This document shows, in pieces, positions 9,591 through 17,795 of a DNA stretch of 33,012 nt. The stretch is from an uncultured Moraxella sp. (lineage in GTDB: Bacteria; Pseudomonadota; Gammaproteobacteria; Pseudomonadales; Moraxellaceae), in contig CAKMOY010000052.1 in the NCBI GenBank assembly GCA_927911235.1, positions 1 to 33,012 of the forward strand. Direction: 5' to 3'. A model generated the notes under the pieces. It was not told the origin of the DNA. It ran no database searches and saw only the letters and a program-made list of their open reading frames with translations. Within the stretch, counting starts at the first letter, position 1. Every line of letters starts with the position of its first letter. The translations under genes and the position numbers were made by a program.

Positions 9591-9773
9591 ATGTCCAATT
9601 TGCTTGAATTAAAACGATTTTTGCAGGCAGATTTGCGAGAGCGTCATGGACTTGTGGGGAATGGAAGCACGATTTCACGTTTACCACTTTGGATAAAACT
9701 TGGCAAAAATCGAGAAAAATTGCTAAAATTGGTGGCAAAATTAGAAAAGATTTATCAATCTTCAATTGAATAA
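9591..9773 (+). CDS. Small hypothetical protein (60 aa)
   Basis: From the ATG at 9591 the ORF encodes 60 residues beginning MSNLLELKRFLQADL, with a basic, helix-forming C-terminal half (KLGKNREKLLKLVAKLEK). GGTGAA lies just before the ATG. A short ORF at 9510-9590 (begins MIQEKQQFRYLDDG) precedes it and may be a separate small gene or a shifted upstream part. I do not recognise either. Confidence 0.4.
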   Translation: MSNLLELKRFLQADLRERHGLVGNGSTISRLPLWIKLGKNREKLLKLVAKLEKIYQSSIE

Positions 9774-9789
9774 ATCAAGGTAATTAAAA

Positions 9790-9861
9790 ATGAACTTAAT
9801 TTTGGCAATTTTAACAAGTTTGATGACTGCTTTTTTGCTATTTCGGCTGTTGTTTGAATGA
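9790..9861 (+). CDS. Very small putative membrane peptide (23 aa)
   Basis: MNLILAILTSLMTAFLLFRLLFE is almost entirely hydrophobic, consistent with one membrane helix (cited here in full only as a short product; the longest hydrophobic run is about 18 residues). AAGGT lies 8 bases upstream, and its stop overlaps the start of the next small ORF, as in translational coupling. Function unknown. Confidence 0.35.
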   Translation: MNLILAILTSLMTAFLLFRLLFE

Positions 9862-10019
9862 TGGACGAGTTTTTGGAATGTCTGCGATTTTGGTTTACAC
9901 CCGATATTATCAGCTGGCTTCGTGGCTAGTATGAAGCGGACTGGTGGGGAAGTAACAAACTATTGTTTTGGCTAATTATCAGTTTTTTGATGGGGTATGG
10001 AGTTTGTATAAAATTTTGA
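9861..10019 (+). pseudogene. Small membrane protein interrupted by an in-frame amber codon
   Basis: From the ATG at 9861 the frame reads MDEFLECLRFWFTPDIISWL-RG, then TAG at 9927-9929, then continues open in the same frame as YEADWWGSNK and a hydrophobic helix LLFWLIISFLMGYGVCI to a TGA at 10017. The two halves look like one 52-residue membrane protein with TAG in place of a sense codon (GAG would differ by one base). Because codons are coherent on both sides, a point mutation or base-call error is likelier than two genes. Function unknown. Confidence 0.45.
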
Positions 10020-10156
10020 TTATTTATTTAAAAAATACCCTTATTTTAACAATAAATAAAATTTGCCAAATCTATCATTTTTATTTTATAATCTTGACAG
10101 TTTTAGCCGATTTTTTATGTTTTTTTTATTTTTTAATCACATTTAAGGGTAAACTT

Positions 10157-11506
10157 ATGTCAAATATCTATCAATCCCATCTTCAAAACCGTCAAACTCA
10201 AGAATCAAATGCAACCAATCTGTTGGTGGCGTTGGCACAACTGGGTGCAAATAATGTCAATGTGCTGTTTTTTGGTGAGCGCTTGCCGTTAAACGTGGCA
10301 CAAATTTTGGCAAAACACGACCAAAATGGCGTCAATGTGGCGGATAGCCTTACATTGGCACAGGCATTGGTGCAAAAGGGCGTGGCGGATTTGACCCTTG
10401 ATTTGGCTCAAGCGGTAAAAGCGGGTAAAAAAGCAGACGACTTTGCCACAGGCGAGAGCATTCCAACGACAGACGTGGTGCTGTATGGTTTTGGGCGTAT
10501 TGGGCGTATTTTGGCACGCCTGCTAATGAGCCGTCCTGCATCTGATAAGGGCTTGCAACTAAAAGCCATCGTGGTGCGTCCTGCTGGCGATACCGACCTT
10601 GACAAGCGAGCAAGCCTACTTGAGCGAGACAGCGTACACGGCTGGTTTGACGGCTCTGTGGTGGTGGACAAAGCTAATGGCGGTATTGTGGCAAATGGGC
10701 GTTTTATCAAGGTGATTTATGCGTCCGACCCAAGCGAAGTGGACTACACCGCACACGGCATTGACAACGCCATCGTTATTGACAACACGGGCAAATGGAA
10801 AGACGAGGCAGGACTTGGCAAGCACTTGGCATCAAAAGGCGTTAAAAAAGTGCTTCTCACCGCCCCTGCCAGTGGCGAGATTAAAAACATCGTTTGGGGT
10901 GTTAATGACAACACCATCGGCACGGATACCATCGTATCGGCGGCAAGTTGTACCACCAACGCCATCACGCCAACCTTAAAGCTACTAAATGATGAATACG
11001 GCATTGAAAATGGACACATGGAAACCATTCACGCCTTTACCAACGACCAAAACCTTGTGGACAACCACCACAAAGCCGAAAGACGTGGACGAGCAGCAAC
11101 ACTAAACATGGTGATGACCAGCACAGGGGCGGCAAAAGCGGTGAGCAAAGCCATTCCAGAGCTAAAAGGCAAGCTCTCTGGCAGTTCAATCCGTGTGCCT
11201 ACGCCAAACGTTTCACTTGCGATTTTGAATTTGAATTTCAAAAAATCGGTTGGTTCGGTAGATGAGCTAAACGCCTTTATCCAAAAGGCAAGCGAGAGCG
11301 AACAATGGCAAGAGCAAATTGCGTATTCAAATTCTGATGAAGCGGTTTCTACCGACTTTGTGGGCTGTGAAAAAGTGGCGATTTGGGACGCAAAATCTAC
11401 ACTTGCTACCGATAACCGTGCGGTGATGTATTTGTGGTATGACAATGAAATGGGTTATAGCACGCAAGTGATTCGTGTGGCAGAAACAATGGCGAAGAAT
11501 GGTTAA
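10157..11506 (+). CDS. gap: Glyceraldehyde-3-phosphate dehydrogenase, long form
   Basis: GAPDH interconverts glyceraldehyde 3-phosphate and 1,3-bisphosphoglycerate with NAD(P). Residues from about 105 on are a full GAPDH: the nucleotide-binding YGFGRIGR (about 109-116), active-site SAASCTTNAITP with the catalytic cysteine at 265, and the C-terminal WYDNEMGYS. The first 100 residues are an extra domain typical of the long GAPDH of Pseudomonas and Acinetobacter, not found in the standard 330-residue enzyme. The ORF is open from 9968, but AAGGG 8 bases before 10157 and the loss of a junk-like AT-rich leader favour the ATG at 10157 (449 residues). In Moraxella relatives glycolysis is incomplete, so a gluconeogenic role is plausible. 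Confidence 0.93.
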   Translation: MSNIYQSHLQNRQTQESNATNLLVALAQLGANNVNVLFFGERLPLNVAQILAKHDQNGVNVADSLTLAQALVQKGVADLTLDLAQAVKAGKKADDFATGESIPTTDVVLYGFGRIGRILARLLMSRPASDKGLQLKAIVVRPAGDTDLDKRASLLERDSVHGWFDGSVVVDKANGGIVANGRFIKVIYASDPSEVDYTAHGIDNAIVIDNTGKWKDEAGLGKHLASKGVKKVLLTAPASGEIKNIVWGVNDNTIGTDTIVSAASCTTNAITPTLKLLNDEYGIENGHMETIHAFTNDQNLVDNHHKAERRGRAATLNMVMTSTGAAKAVSKAIPELKGKLSGSSIRVPTPNVSLAILNLNFKKSVGSVDELNAFIQKASESEQWQEQIAYSNSDEAVSTDFVGCEKVAIWDAKSTLATDNRAVMYLWYDNEMGYSTQVIRVAETMAKNG

Positions 11507-11524
11507 TTTTTAGCTGTAAAAAAT

Positions 11525-11553
11525 AAAAAGACAGTCAAATGGCTGTCTTTTTT
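11525..11553. terminator. Bidirectional intrinsic terminator between gap and htpX
   Basis: AAAAAGACAG at 11525-11534 pairs with CTGTCTTTTT at 11543-11552, followed by more T. Both convergent genes could use it. Confidence 0.85.
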
Positions 11554-11571
11554 GTTTGTTCAAGTTTATGA

Positions 11572-12462
11572 TTAAGCCGATTGTTTTTGTAAACGCTCAA
11601 TTCTATCATCAAGGCTTGGGTGGCTGGCAAATAGTTTGGCAAAACTAAAGCCTTCTGCCTTGCCTTCGCTGATGGCGAACGCTTTCATTCCTTCAGGCAT
11701 ATGGTCAGGGCGTTGGCTAGCAGGTTTTAACATATTTAACGCAGAAATCATTTTTTCACGACCTGCCAATTTTGCCCCCATTTCGTCTGCACGAAATTCA
11801 CGAAAACGTGAAAACCACATCACAATCGCCGATGCCACCATGCCAAAGACAATATCTAGCACCATCGTTGTCATATAGTAGCCAATGCCATAGCCGTTTT
11901 CACTTTTAAAGACGACACGGTCGATGATTTGCCCAATCACACGAGCAAAAAACATCACAAAGGCATTCATCACGCCTTGCACCAATGCAAGCGTTACCAT
12001 ATCGCCATTGGCAACGTGTCCGATTTCGTGAGCAAGCACTGCTTCTACTTCGTCTTGGTTCATGGTTTGTAACAGACCTGTGGACACAGCAACCAAGGCT
12101 TTGTTTTTGTTCCAACCTGTTGCGAACGCATTGGGCGATGGGTTATCAAAAATTCCCACTTCTGGCATATCAATGTTCACCATTTGGGCTTGTTTACGGA
12201 CGGTTTCCACAAGCCACACTTCCATTTGGCTTGTCGGTTGTTCAATTACTTGCGTGCCTGTGGATTTTTTTGCCATCCATTTTGACATAAATAGCGAAAT
12301 CATTGAGCCAATCATGCCATACATAAAACACATGACCATAAGTCCTGCCATGCCACCTGAGCCTAAGCGAATACCGAGCATTGGTGCAATGATATTCATC
12401 ACGATGGTAAACACGACCATCACGGCAATATTGGTTAATAAAAACAACCCAATTCTTAACAT
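11572..12462 (-). CDS. htpX: Membrane-bound zinc metalloprotease HtpX
   Basis: HtpX degrades misfolded inner-membrane proteins together with FtsH. The 296-residue protein has two hydrophobic segments at the N-terminus (about 5-30 and 36-60), the zinc motif HEIGH (His145, Glu146, His149), two further hydrophobic segments, and a downstream [11 protein letters not shown] that supplies the third zinc ligand. [11 protein letters not shown] is also typical of the family. The frame is open to 12573, but GGGAG lies 6 bases before the ATG at 12462 and this start gives the usual N-terminal [11 protein letters not shown]. Confidence 0.95.
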   Translation of the reverse strand: MLRIGLFLLTNIAVMVVFTIVMNIIAPMLGIRLGSGGMAGLMVMCFMYGMIGSMISLFMSKWMAKKSTGTQVIEQPTSQMEVWLVETVRKQAQMVNIDMPEVGIFDNPSPNAFATGWNKNKALVAVSTGLLQTMNQDEVEAVLAHEIGHVANGDMVTLALVQGVMNAFVMFFARVIGQIIDRVVFKSENGYGIGYYMTTMVLDIVFGMVASAIVMWFSRFREFRADEMGAKLAGREKMISALNMLKPASQRPDHMPEGMKAFAISEGKAEGFSFAKLFASHPSLDDRIERLQKQSA

Positions 12463-12605
12463 ATACGCTCCCAAAAAGATGGATAAAAAAGATAGCTTAT
12501 TTATAAGCATAAATTGCCCAAATAACAAGATATTTTTTGCAGAAAATTGTATATTTTCGTAAAAATTTTGCAAAATTTGGATTTAAATCAAAATTTTCAC
12601 CATAA

Positions 12606-12631
12606 AAAAACCAGTCAAAAAACTGGTTTTT
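12606..12631. terminator. Intrinsic terminator downstream of the lytic transglycosylase gene
   Basis: AAAAACCAGT at 12606-12615 pairs with ACTGGTTTTT at 12622-12631. On the minus strand this lies 25 bases past the transglycosylase stop, with a T run on that strand. Confidence 0.8.
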
Positions 12632-12655
12632 AAACATTAACAAGGTCTGATAATA

Positions 12656-13360
12656 TTAACGGCGAGCTTGCAAATTTGGGTCATTGCGATACAGATTATT
12701 ATAACGGCTCATCACACGTTGGACATAATCACGAGTTTCACGAAATGGCGGAATGCCACCATATTTTGACACATTGCCTTCACCTGCATTATAGCCTGCG
12801 ATGGCGTGTTGCAGATTGCTAAAACGATTGGTTAAATATTTGATATATTTTGCCGCTCCTTCAATATTTTGAGCAGGGTCCCACGCATTGGTGACACCAA
12901 AACGACGAGCAGTGGCGGGCATGAGTTGCATCAACCCTTGAGCGCCGACAGGCGAGCGAGCATTGGGATTAAAGCCTGATTCGGTGTGCATCATCGCTTT
13001 CATCAAAGCAGGGTCTACACCATGACGCAACGCTGATGCCACAATCAAGCTATCATACGCATTTTTATTTTTGCTACCGCTTGCAGGGACAGCCGCTTCA
13101 TTGCTTCCCCAGTTACTATAGCTATGCACATTGGTGTCAGGATAATAAGTTACTTTCACCGTTTGGGTAAATTTTTGAAAATTATCCCCAGCAGGGCGAC
13201 CATTATTCACCACATTAGTTAATAACACTTGACCTTTACTGTCTTTAAAAACATACATATTGCCAGCATTTGCCATTGGAAATAAGGACAACAAACCAAC
13301 GCCCAATATCGCCATACGCAAGGTTTTGGCAGTCAAAAAACCTGTCTGTTTTACAAACAT
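12656..13360 (-). CDS. Periplasmic lytic transglycosylase (SLT domain) with DUF4124-like N-terminus
   Basis: Predicted to cleave the MurNAc-GlcNAc bond of peptidoglycan. The 234-residue protein starts with a signal peptide (hydrophobic stretch about 15-30, likely cut after ANA at residue 32). Next comes a short DUF4124-like segment (MYVFKDSKGQVLLTN), then the SLT domain from about residue 100. Catalytic Glu127 lies in HTESGFNP, followed by GAQGLMQLMPATA and the AIAGYNAGEG motif. It is monocistronic by position, with its own terminator. The upstream region contains the DnaA-box cluster described separately. Confidence 0.92.
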   Translation of the reverse strand: MFVKQTGFLTAKTLRMAILGVGLLSLFPMANAGNMYVFKDSKGQVLLTNVVNNGRPAGDNFQKFTQTVKVTYYPDTNVHSYSNWGSNEAAVPASGSKNKNAYDSLIVASALRHGVDPALMKAMMHTESGFNPNARSPVGAQGLMQLMPATARRFGVTNAWDPAQNIEGAAKYIKYLTNRFSNLQHAIAGYNAGEGNVSKYGGIPPFRETRDYVQRVMSRYNNLYRNDPNLQARR

Positions 13361-13719
13361 AAGTTTACCTATTTTGTTAAAAAATTCACATGCTCATTAA
13401 ATTGTGCTAAATATATCACAAAATCAACAAAAATGGCGAATTTTTTGTCAAAATTTGGATAATTGGTAGAAACAATTGTTACCAATGGTTAAAAAATAAG
13501 CCAAAAAAATGTCAAAAAAACCATAAAAAATTTTGTTTAACGCTAACTGATTGGTTTTTTAAACAAAAATTTTTATCCAAAATTTGGTTAAAAAATATAC
13601 AATTTTAAGCAAAGCCTTGTGGTTATCATCTTTAACTTGTCAAGTTTTTAAGTTATCCACAAGGTTATCCACAGATTTTGTGGAAAATAACATAATTCAT
13701 TGATTTTACAATACTTTTT
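13361..13719. other. AT-rich intergenic region with a DnaA-box cluster and inverted repeats
   Basis: No gene is seen. The region is strongly AT-rich, with many A and T runs. It holds a 7-bp inverted repeat (ATTGGTA 13462-13468, TACCAAT 13480-13486) on the side nearer the transglycosylase start, possibly an operator. DnaA-type 9-mers lie at its other end, close to the lrgAB stop. Confidence 0.6.
13618..13687. promoter_or_regulatory. Cluster of DnaA boxes
   Basis: Two perfect consensus boxes TTATCCACA lie at 13653-13661 and 13665-13673 in the same direction, with starts 12 bases apart. TGTGGAAAA at 13679-13687 is a one-mismatch box on the other strand. TGTGGTTAT at 13618-13626 is a weaker inverted candidate. 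AT-rich DNA lies immediately to the left. This could be a replication-related site or a DnaA-controlled promoter; no dnaA, dnaN or gidA is nearby. Confidence 0.6.
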
Positions 13720-14889
13720 TTAAATATTTTGCCAAACTAAATACACGAGCGGAAACCAAATGGCGGTGATAATGCCATTGATAGCCAAGCCAAAGGCAGC
13801 ATAACGTCCTGCAACAGGACTGATTTGCCACGCTTCCACCGTACCAAACGCATGAGCGACCAGTCCCAATGCCAAGCCTTTGGCTCTATCGTCTTGTACA
13901 TCTTTTAACAAAAACTTGCCTGCAAATGCACCCATCAGACCAGATACTACAATAATCAGATTTACCATCGCAAGCGGTGCATTGACTAAAACTGCAATGT
14001 TTAGCCCAATCGGTGTGGTAACGGAACGAGCCGAAAACGCCATAATGGTGTCATGGTTTAGGCTTAAACCTGTCGCCAATAACATGGGAAATAACGCACC
14101 TGTAGTAGTCGCTAACAGAATGATTTTGCTTAATTTTTTTAACGGAATACCGTCAAAATTGAGCGATGCCAATGGAATGGCAAGCATGACGGTTACATAG
14201 CCCAAAAAGTGGCTAAAAATCGGCTGTGCGACCTGATAATAATGATGATAGCCCCATTGACTGATAAATAATAATAACAAAGTTAAGCACATAGCAAAAA
14301 TAATGGCAGGGACGCTTTTGATTTTGCTATTTAACACACGAGAGCCGATATGAGCCACCAATGTGAGCAACAATACGCAAAAATCACCATGCCAGAACTG
14401 ACATTTTGCAAATATTCGGGTGGCAAATTGGAAGTTAAGGCACTTAAAATCATGAATTTTCTCCCAAATCATTGTTTTTTTGGGAAAATGATTTTGGCGA
14501 AGGGTGCGACCGTTTAGCCAACGTTCTGCCAAATGTCCGATTGCCCATAGCGGAAATAGGGTGCTAATCGCCATAATCGCCACCATGCTGAGCAATTCAT
14601 CGCCCAAATTAAACAACAAAAGTCCAGCACCTGCGGTAATCGGCAAAAACGCAAAACCACTGTCTTTTAGCCAAATATTGGTAGAGTCGGTGAGCCATGT
14701 TGGCAAACCTTTGCTAAATCGCCAAATCATTAGCAAAATAAACATCACCACCATGCCAATGATGTTGCCAGCGGATTCAAAGCCAATCGCACGACTAAAC
14801 ACCATGCAACTTTCACGCACGACAATCACCATCAGCAAGGTTACAAGCATGGGAAAAAAGCGTTGTTTTATCGTGGCAATGGTTGGCAT
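13720..14889 (-). CDS. LrgA-LrgB fusion membrane protein
   Basis: The 389-residue protein is almost wholly hydrophobic. Residues about 10-125 resemble LrgA/CidA (four membrane segments, with GNIIGMVVMFILL and LPITAGAGLLLF). Residues about 165-389 resemble LrgB/CidB (SVTTPIGLNIA, AHAFGTVEAWQISPVAG). In bacteria LrgA and LrgB are usually separate and modulate cell-envelope stress or export of small organic acids. A fused form is known from the plant chloroplast glycolate/glycerate transporter PLGG1. AAGGAG lies 5 bases before the ATG at 14889; the frame is open to 14973. The linker (about 128-160) is unusually basic. Substrate unknown. Confidence 0.85.
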   Translation of the reverse strand: MPTIATIKQRFFPMLVTLLMVIVVRESCMVFSRAIGFESAGNIIGMVVMFILLMIWRFSKGLPTWLTDSTNIWLKDSGFAFLPITAGAGLLLFNLGDELLSMVAIMAISTLFPLWAIGHLAERWLNGRTLRQNHFPKKTMIWEKIHDFKCLNFQFATRIFAKCQFWHGDFCVLLLTLVAHIGSRVLNSKIKSVPAIIFAMCLTLLLLFISQWGYHHYYQVAQPIFSHFLGYVTVMLAIPLASLNFDGIPLKKLSKIILLATTTGALFPMLLATGLSLNHDTIMAFSARSVTTPIGLNIAVLVNAPLAMVNLIIVVSGLMGAFAGKFLLKDVQDDRAKGLALGLVAHAFGTVEAWQISPVAGRYAAFGLAINGIITAIWFPLVYLVWQNI

Positions 14890-15054
14890 AATCACTCCTT
14901 GATAGATATCTTTTGTGTGGATATAACTATAAAAAGTTTTATTATAATCAGGCCATTGCCAAAATAAAAGCAAAAAATATAACCTATTTATTCAAAAAAT
15001 GGTTTATTAAAAAACGCTCAAAAATCGCCACCCAACCAAATATCTGGGTTATAG

Positions 15055-16437
15055 TCAAATGCTTGTATTTTGTTTTTCTTTTTCTTTTTCTTTTTGTGCT
15101 TTTTCAAATGGTTCAAGCGGTGGTACTAAGCGTTTGACATTAGCGTCTGATAACACGTGTTCAGGCTGTATCTGGTATTGTCCTAACAGTTGTAACAGTT
15201 TTGCATTTGAGATATTGACGGTAACTAAGGTTTGTCCATTGTCGTCATAATTTAGGCTGTCAATCACATCAAGTTGGTGCAGTTCGTTTAACAGCTTGCC
15301 CGCTTGTGCCAAATTAACAGGCAAAACTAACTGATACGACTGTAAATGTCCTGCAATCAGTTGTTGCACCGCAAGGGTTAGCTCATCAATCCCAGCTCCA
15401 GTATGGGCGGAAACATAGACACGATTGGGCGTATTTTCTTCGCTGTAGCCAATATGTGGCGGTTCGCCTGTGATATCGATTTTGTTAAACACATTTAAAA
15501 CTGGCACATCATTGTTAATTTGACTTAATACATTTTTTACCGCATCTATCTGTTCGTGCATGTCTTCTCGGCTACTGTCAATGACGTGTAGCAACAAATC
15601 GGCTTCCAAAGTTTCTTCAAGTGTGGCGTGAAACGATTCTACCAATTCATGCGGTAAATGACGCACAAAACCGACTGTATCCACCAACACCACCGCCCCC
15701 AAACCAGTCCAATTAACACGGCGTAACGTGGGGTCAAGGGTCGCAAATAATTGATTGGCAGCATAAATATTTTCATTTGCCAATCGGTTAAACAAAGTAG
15801 ATTTGCCCGCATTGGTATAGCCGACCAGTGAGATAGTTGGAATGTCGGATTTTTGGCGTTTGGCTCGCCCTTGTGAGCGGGTTTGTTTGACTTTGTCCAG
15901 TTTGGCTTTGAGCTGATTGACACGGATTTGGAGTAGTCTACGGTCAGTTTCTAACTGGGTTTCGCCAGGCCCTCGCAAGCCGATACCGCCTTTTTGCCGT
16001 TCCAAATGCGTCCAACCACGCACCAGACGAGTTGCCAGATGGTTAAGCTGTGCCAGTTCCACTTGCAGTTTGCCTTCATAGGTTCTGGCACGTTGGGCAA
16101 AAATATCCAAAATCAGCCCTGTACGGTCAAGTACTCGGCATTTGACAAGTCTTTCCAAATTTCGCTCTTGCGATGGCGTTAAACTGTGATTAAAAATCAC
16201 AATATCCGCTTCGTGTTCTGCGACCAATTCGGCGATTTCTTCGGCTTTGCCTGTGCCGACAAAAAATTTGGCATCAGGTTTACTGCGTGTGCCTGTTACA
16301 ATGGCTTTTTGGCTTGCACCTGCCGAATCTACTAGCAGTTGAAACTCTTCTAAATCGTCTGGGTCGGTCATGTGAGTGAGTGTCAAATGCACCAAAATCG
16401 CATTTTCGCCCCCTTGATGTCGGTCAAAATATTCCAA
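15055..16437 (-). CDS. hflX: Ribosome-associated GTPase HflX
   Basis: HflX binds the 50S subunit and splits stalled ribosomes under stress. The 460-residue protein has the N-terminal HflX domain (about 15-190, including GRGPGE-like LRGPGETQLETDRR) and a Ras-like G domain: G1 GYTNAGKS (206-213), G3 DTVGF (253-257), G4 NKID (318-321). A C-terminal domain follows. The last residues are a Lys/Glu tail (EKEKEKQ) encoded by tandem hexamers. The usual upstream partner hfq is absent here. The frame is intact. Confidence 0.95.
   Translation of the reverse strand: MEYFDRHQGGENAILVHLTLTHMTDPDDLEEFQLLVDSAGASQKAIVTGTRSKPDAKFFVGTGKAEEIAELVAEHEADIVIFNHSLTPSQERNLERLVKCRVLDRTGLILDIFAQRARTYEGKLQVELAQLNHLATRLVRGWTHLERQKGGIGLRGPGETQLETDRRLLQIRVNQLKAKLDKVKQTRSQGRAKRQKSDIPTISLVGYTNAGKSTLFNRLANENIYAANQLFATLDPTLRRVNWTGLGAVVLVDTVGFVRHLPHELVESFHATLEETLEADLLLHVIDSSREDMHEQIDAVKNVLSQINNDVPVLNVFNKIDITGEPPHIGYSEENTPNRVYVSAHTGAGIDELTLAVQQLIAGHLQSYQLVLPVNLAQAGKLLNELHQLDVIDSLNYDDNGQTLVTVNISNAKLLQLLGQYQIQPEHVLSDANVKRLVPPLEPFEKAQKEKEKEKQNTSI
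15073..15096. repeat. Hexanucleotide tandem repeat (TTTTTC)3 plus TTTTTG in the hflX 3' end
   Basis: Three exact TTTTTC units (15073-15090) and one TTTTTG encode the charged Glu-Lys tail of HflX on the minus strand. Whole-unit slippage would change tail length without shifting the frame. Confidence 0.8.
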
Positions 16438-16581
16438 ATAGTTGTCCTTTTTTTATCAAAATTTATCCTTATAATAATGCTAAGTGCAAAAATTGCAATC
16501 AATTTGAACATTTTTCACACAAATATGACCAAAATTTAAACTATAAGTGACAAGACAATTTTAAATAAAACTCTTATCAAT

Positions 16582-16618
16582 TTCCCACCCCAACCCTCCT
16601 CCTAATGGGGAGGGAATA
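16582..16618. repeat. GC-rich palindromic intergenic sequence
   Basis: CCCACCCCAACCCTCC followed by a loop and GGGGAGGG (stem CCCTCCTCC/GGGGAGGG around 16594-16614) stands out in otherwise AT-rich intergenic DNA. Similar CCCACCCCAACCC..GGGGAGGG sequences occur as dispersed intergenic repeats in many bacteria. Only one copy is in this window. Confidence 0.45.
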
Positions 16619-16659
16619 AGAAAGTGATTTAATTTTGTCAAATTACTTATAACTATTTT

Positions 16660-16689
16660 TTGCCAAAACAAGCCATAACTTGTTATAAT
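16660..16689 (+). promoter_or_regulatory. Sigma-70-type promoter for the PlsC-like gene
   Basis: TTGCCA at 16660-16665 and TATAAT at 16684-16689 are separated by 18 bases, close to ideal. The -10 ends 37 bases before the ATG at 16727. Confidence 0.65.
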
Positions 16690-16726
16690 AAGCAAAAACA
16701 ACTGTAAACTTAAAAAAGGTAATCTT

Positions 16727-17593
16727 ATGGCAAATCGCCAACAAAATCAGCCCAATCAAAGCGCAATCAAATCACTTGCCATCAGCACCACAAAGCAACT
16801 GATAAACCCAAAAAACTACACACCATCTGCCATCAAAACCCAACTGGCACGCACCAAACGAGTGGGCAATGCAGTAACCGCTTTGGCAAAAGTGAGCCAA
16901 AAAGCCTACGAAATCAGCCACACGCCAGACACACCAAACAGCTATATCATTGAACAAATTCAGACCTTTTGTCGTTCATTTTGCCAATCGGTCAATGTGG
17001 AAGTCGTCCCTGTCAAACCCATTCCGCAAGCCCATGCCCTATGGACAAGCAACCATATCTCATGGCTGGATATTCCTGTGGTCGGTAGTGTGATTCCGAC
17101 GTTTTTTTTATCAAAAGCAGAAATCGCCAAATGGCCCTTGATTGGCTGGCTTGCCAAAGTGGGTAATACCTTGTTTATTCATCGTGGTTCTGGCGATACA
17201 GGCAGTGTCAGCGACCAAATGGCGAGCTTTTTAAAAGACGGCTCGCCTGTGGTGTTTTTTCCAGAAGCGACCACCACAGACGGCACGACAATCAAAAAAA
17301 TCTATGGTAAATTGTTACAAGCCTCACTGGACACAGGCGTGAATATTCAGCCGATTGTGATTGCTTATGTGAACGAAAAAGGGAAGTTAGACGACCAAAT
17401 TCCGTATTTTGGCGACATGAACTTTTTGGACAGTGTTAAACGTGTGCTTGACAATCGCCCTGCCAAAGCCTATGTTTTACCGCTTGAGCCGATTAGTCCT
17501 ATCGGCAAAAGCCGTGATGAATTGACTGCTATTTTGCAACAGGCAATGAATGAAGGGTTAAAACAACTGCATGAACAAGTTTTAAGCAAATAA
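16727..17593 (+). CDS. 1-acyl-sn-glycerol-3-phosphate acyltransferase family (PlsC/OlsA-like)
   Basis: The family transfers an acyl chain to a lysolipid such as lysophosphatidate or lyso-ornithine lipid. The catalytic motif NHISWLD is at 109-115 (His110, Asp115), and FPEATT at 178-183 is the second signature block. HRG after TLFI (about 152) matches block II. Length is 288 residues. The first 75 residues are polar and not part of the core domain. A good promoter and AAAGGT ribosome binding site precede the ATG. Substrate cannot be told from sequence; a lyso-ornithine-lipid role is an alternative to PlsC proper. Confidence 0.88.
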   Translation: MANRQQNQPNQSAIKSLAISTTKQLINPKNYTPSAIKTQLARTKRVGNAVTALAKVSQKAYEISHTPDTPNSYIIEQIQTFCRSFCQSVNVEVVPVKPIPQAHALWTSNHISWLDIPVVGSVIPTFFLSKAEIAKWPLIGWLAKVGNTLFIHRGSGDTGSVSDQMASFLKDGSPVVFFPEATTTDGTTIKKIYGKLLQASLDTGVNIQPIVIAYVNEKGKLDDQIPYFGDMNFLDSVKRVLDNRPAKAYVLPLEPISPIGKSRDELTAILQQAMNEGLKQLHEQVLSK

Positions 17594-17795
17594 TTTTGGC
17601 AAATAAATGTTGATAAAGTTTGACAAAATACGATAAACTTGGTAAATAACCGATAATAGACCAGTCAAAATCTTACAAATTCGCTTATAATAATTACAAA
17701 TTGATACAATGTTGTAAATAAATATTTTTTTGTTAATTGAATTATCGTTAAAATTTTTAAATTCATCGTTAACTTAAATAAAAAGGAAAATCGCC

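Noticed and set aside
9968..10156. Upstream extension of the GAPDH ORF (63 residues)
   Set aside because: AT-rich, hydrophobic junk-like translation, no ribosome binding site; AAGGG lies before the ATG at 10157.
10350..11445. Minus-strand ORFs of 87-138 codons opposite gap
   Set aside because: Shadows of the GAPDH coding strand.
11636..12562. Plus-strand ORFs up to 166 codons opposite htpX
   Set aside because: Reverse-complement shadows of htpX with no recognisable protein features.
13880..14902. ORFs on the + strand opposite the LrgA-LrgB fusion
   Set aside because: Antisense shadows of an intact membrane protein gene; no start signals and no family resemblance.
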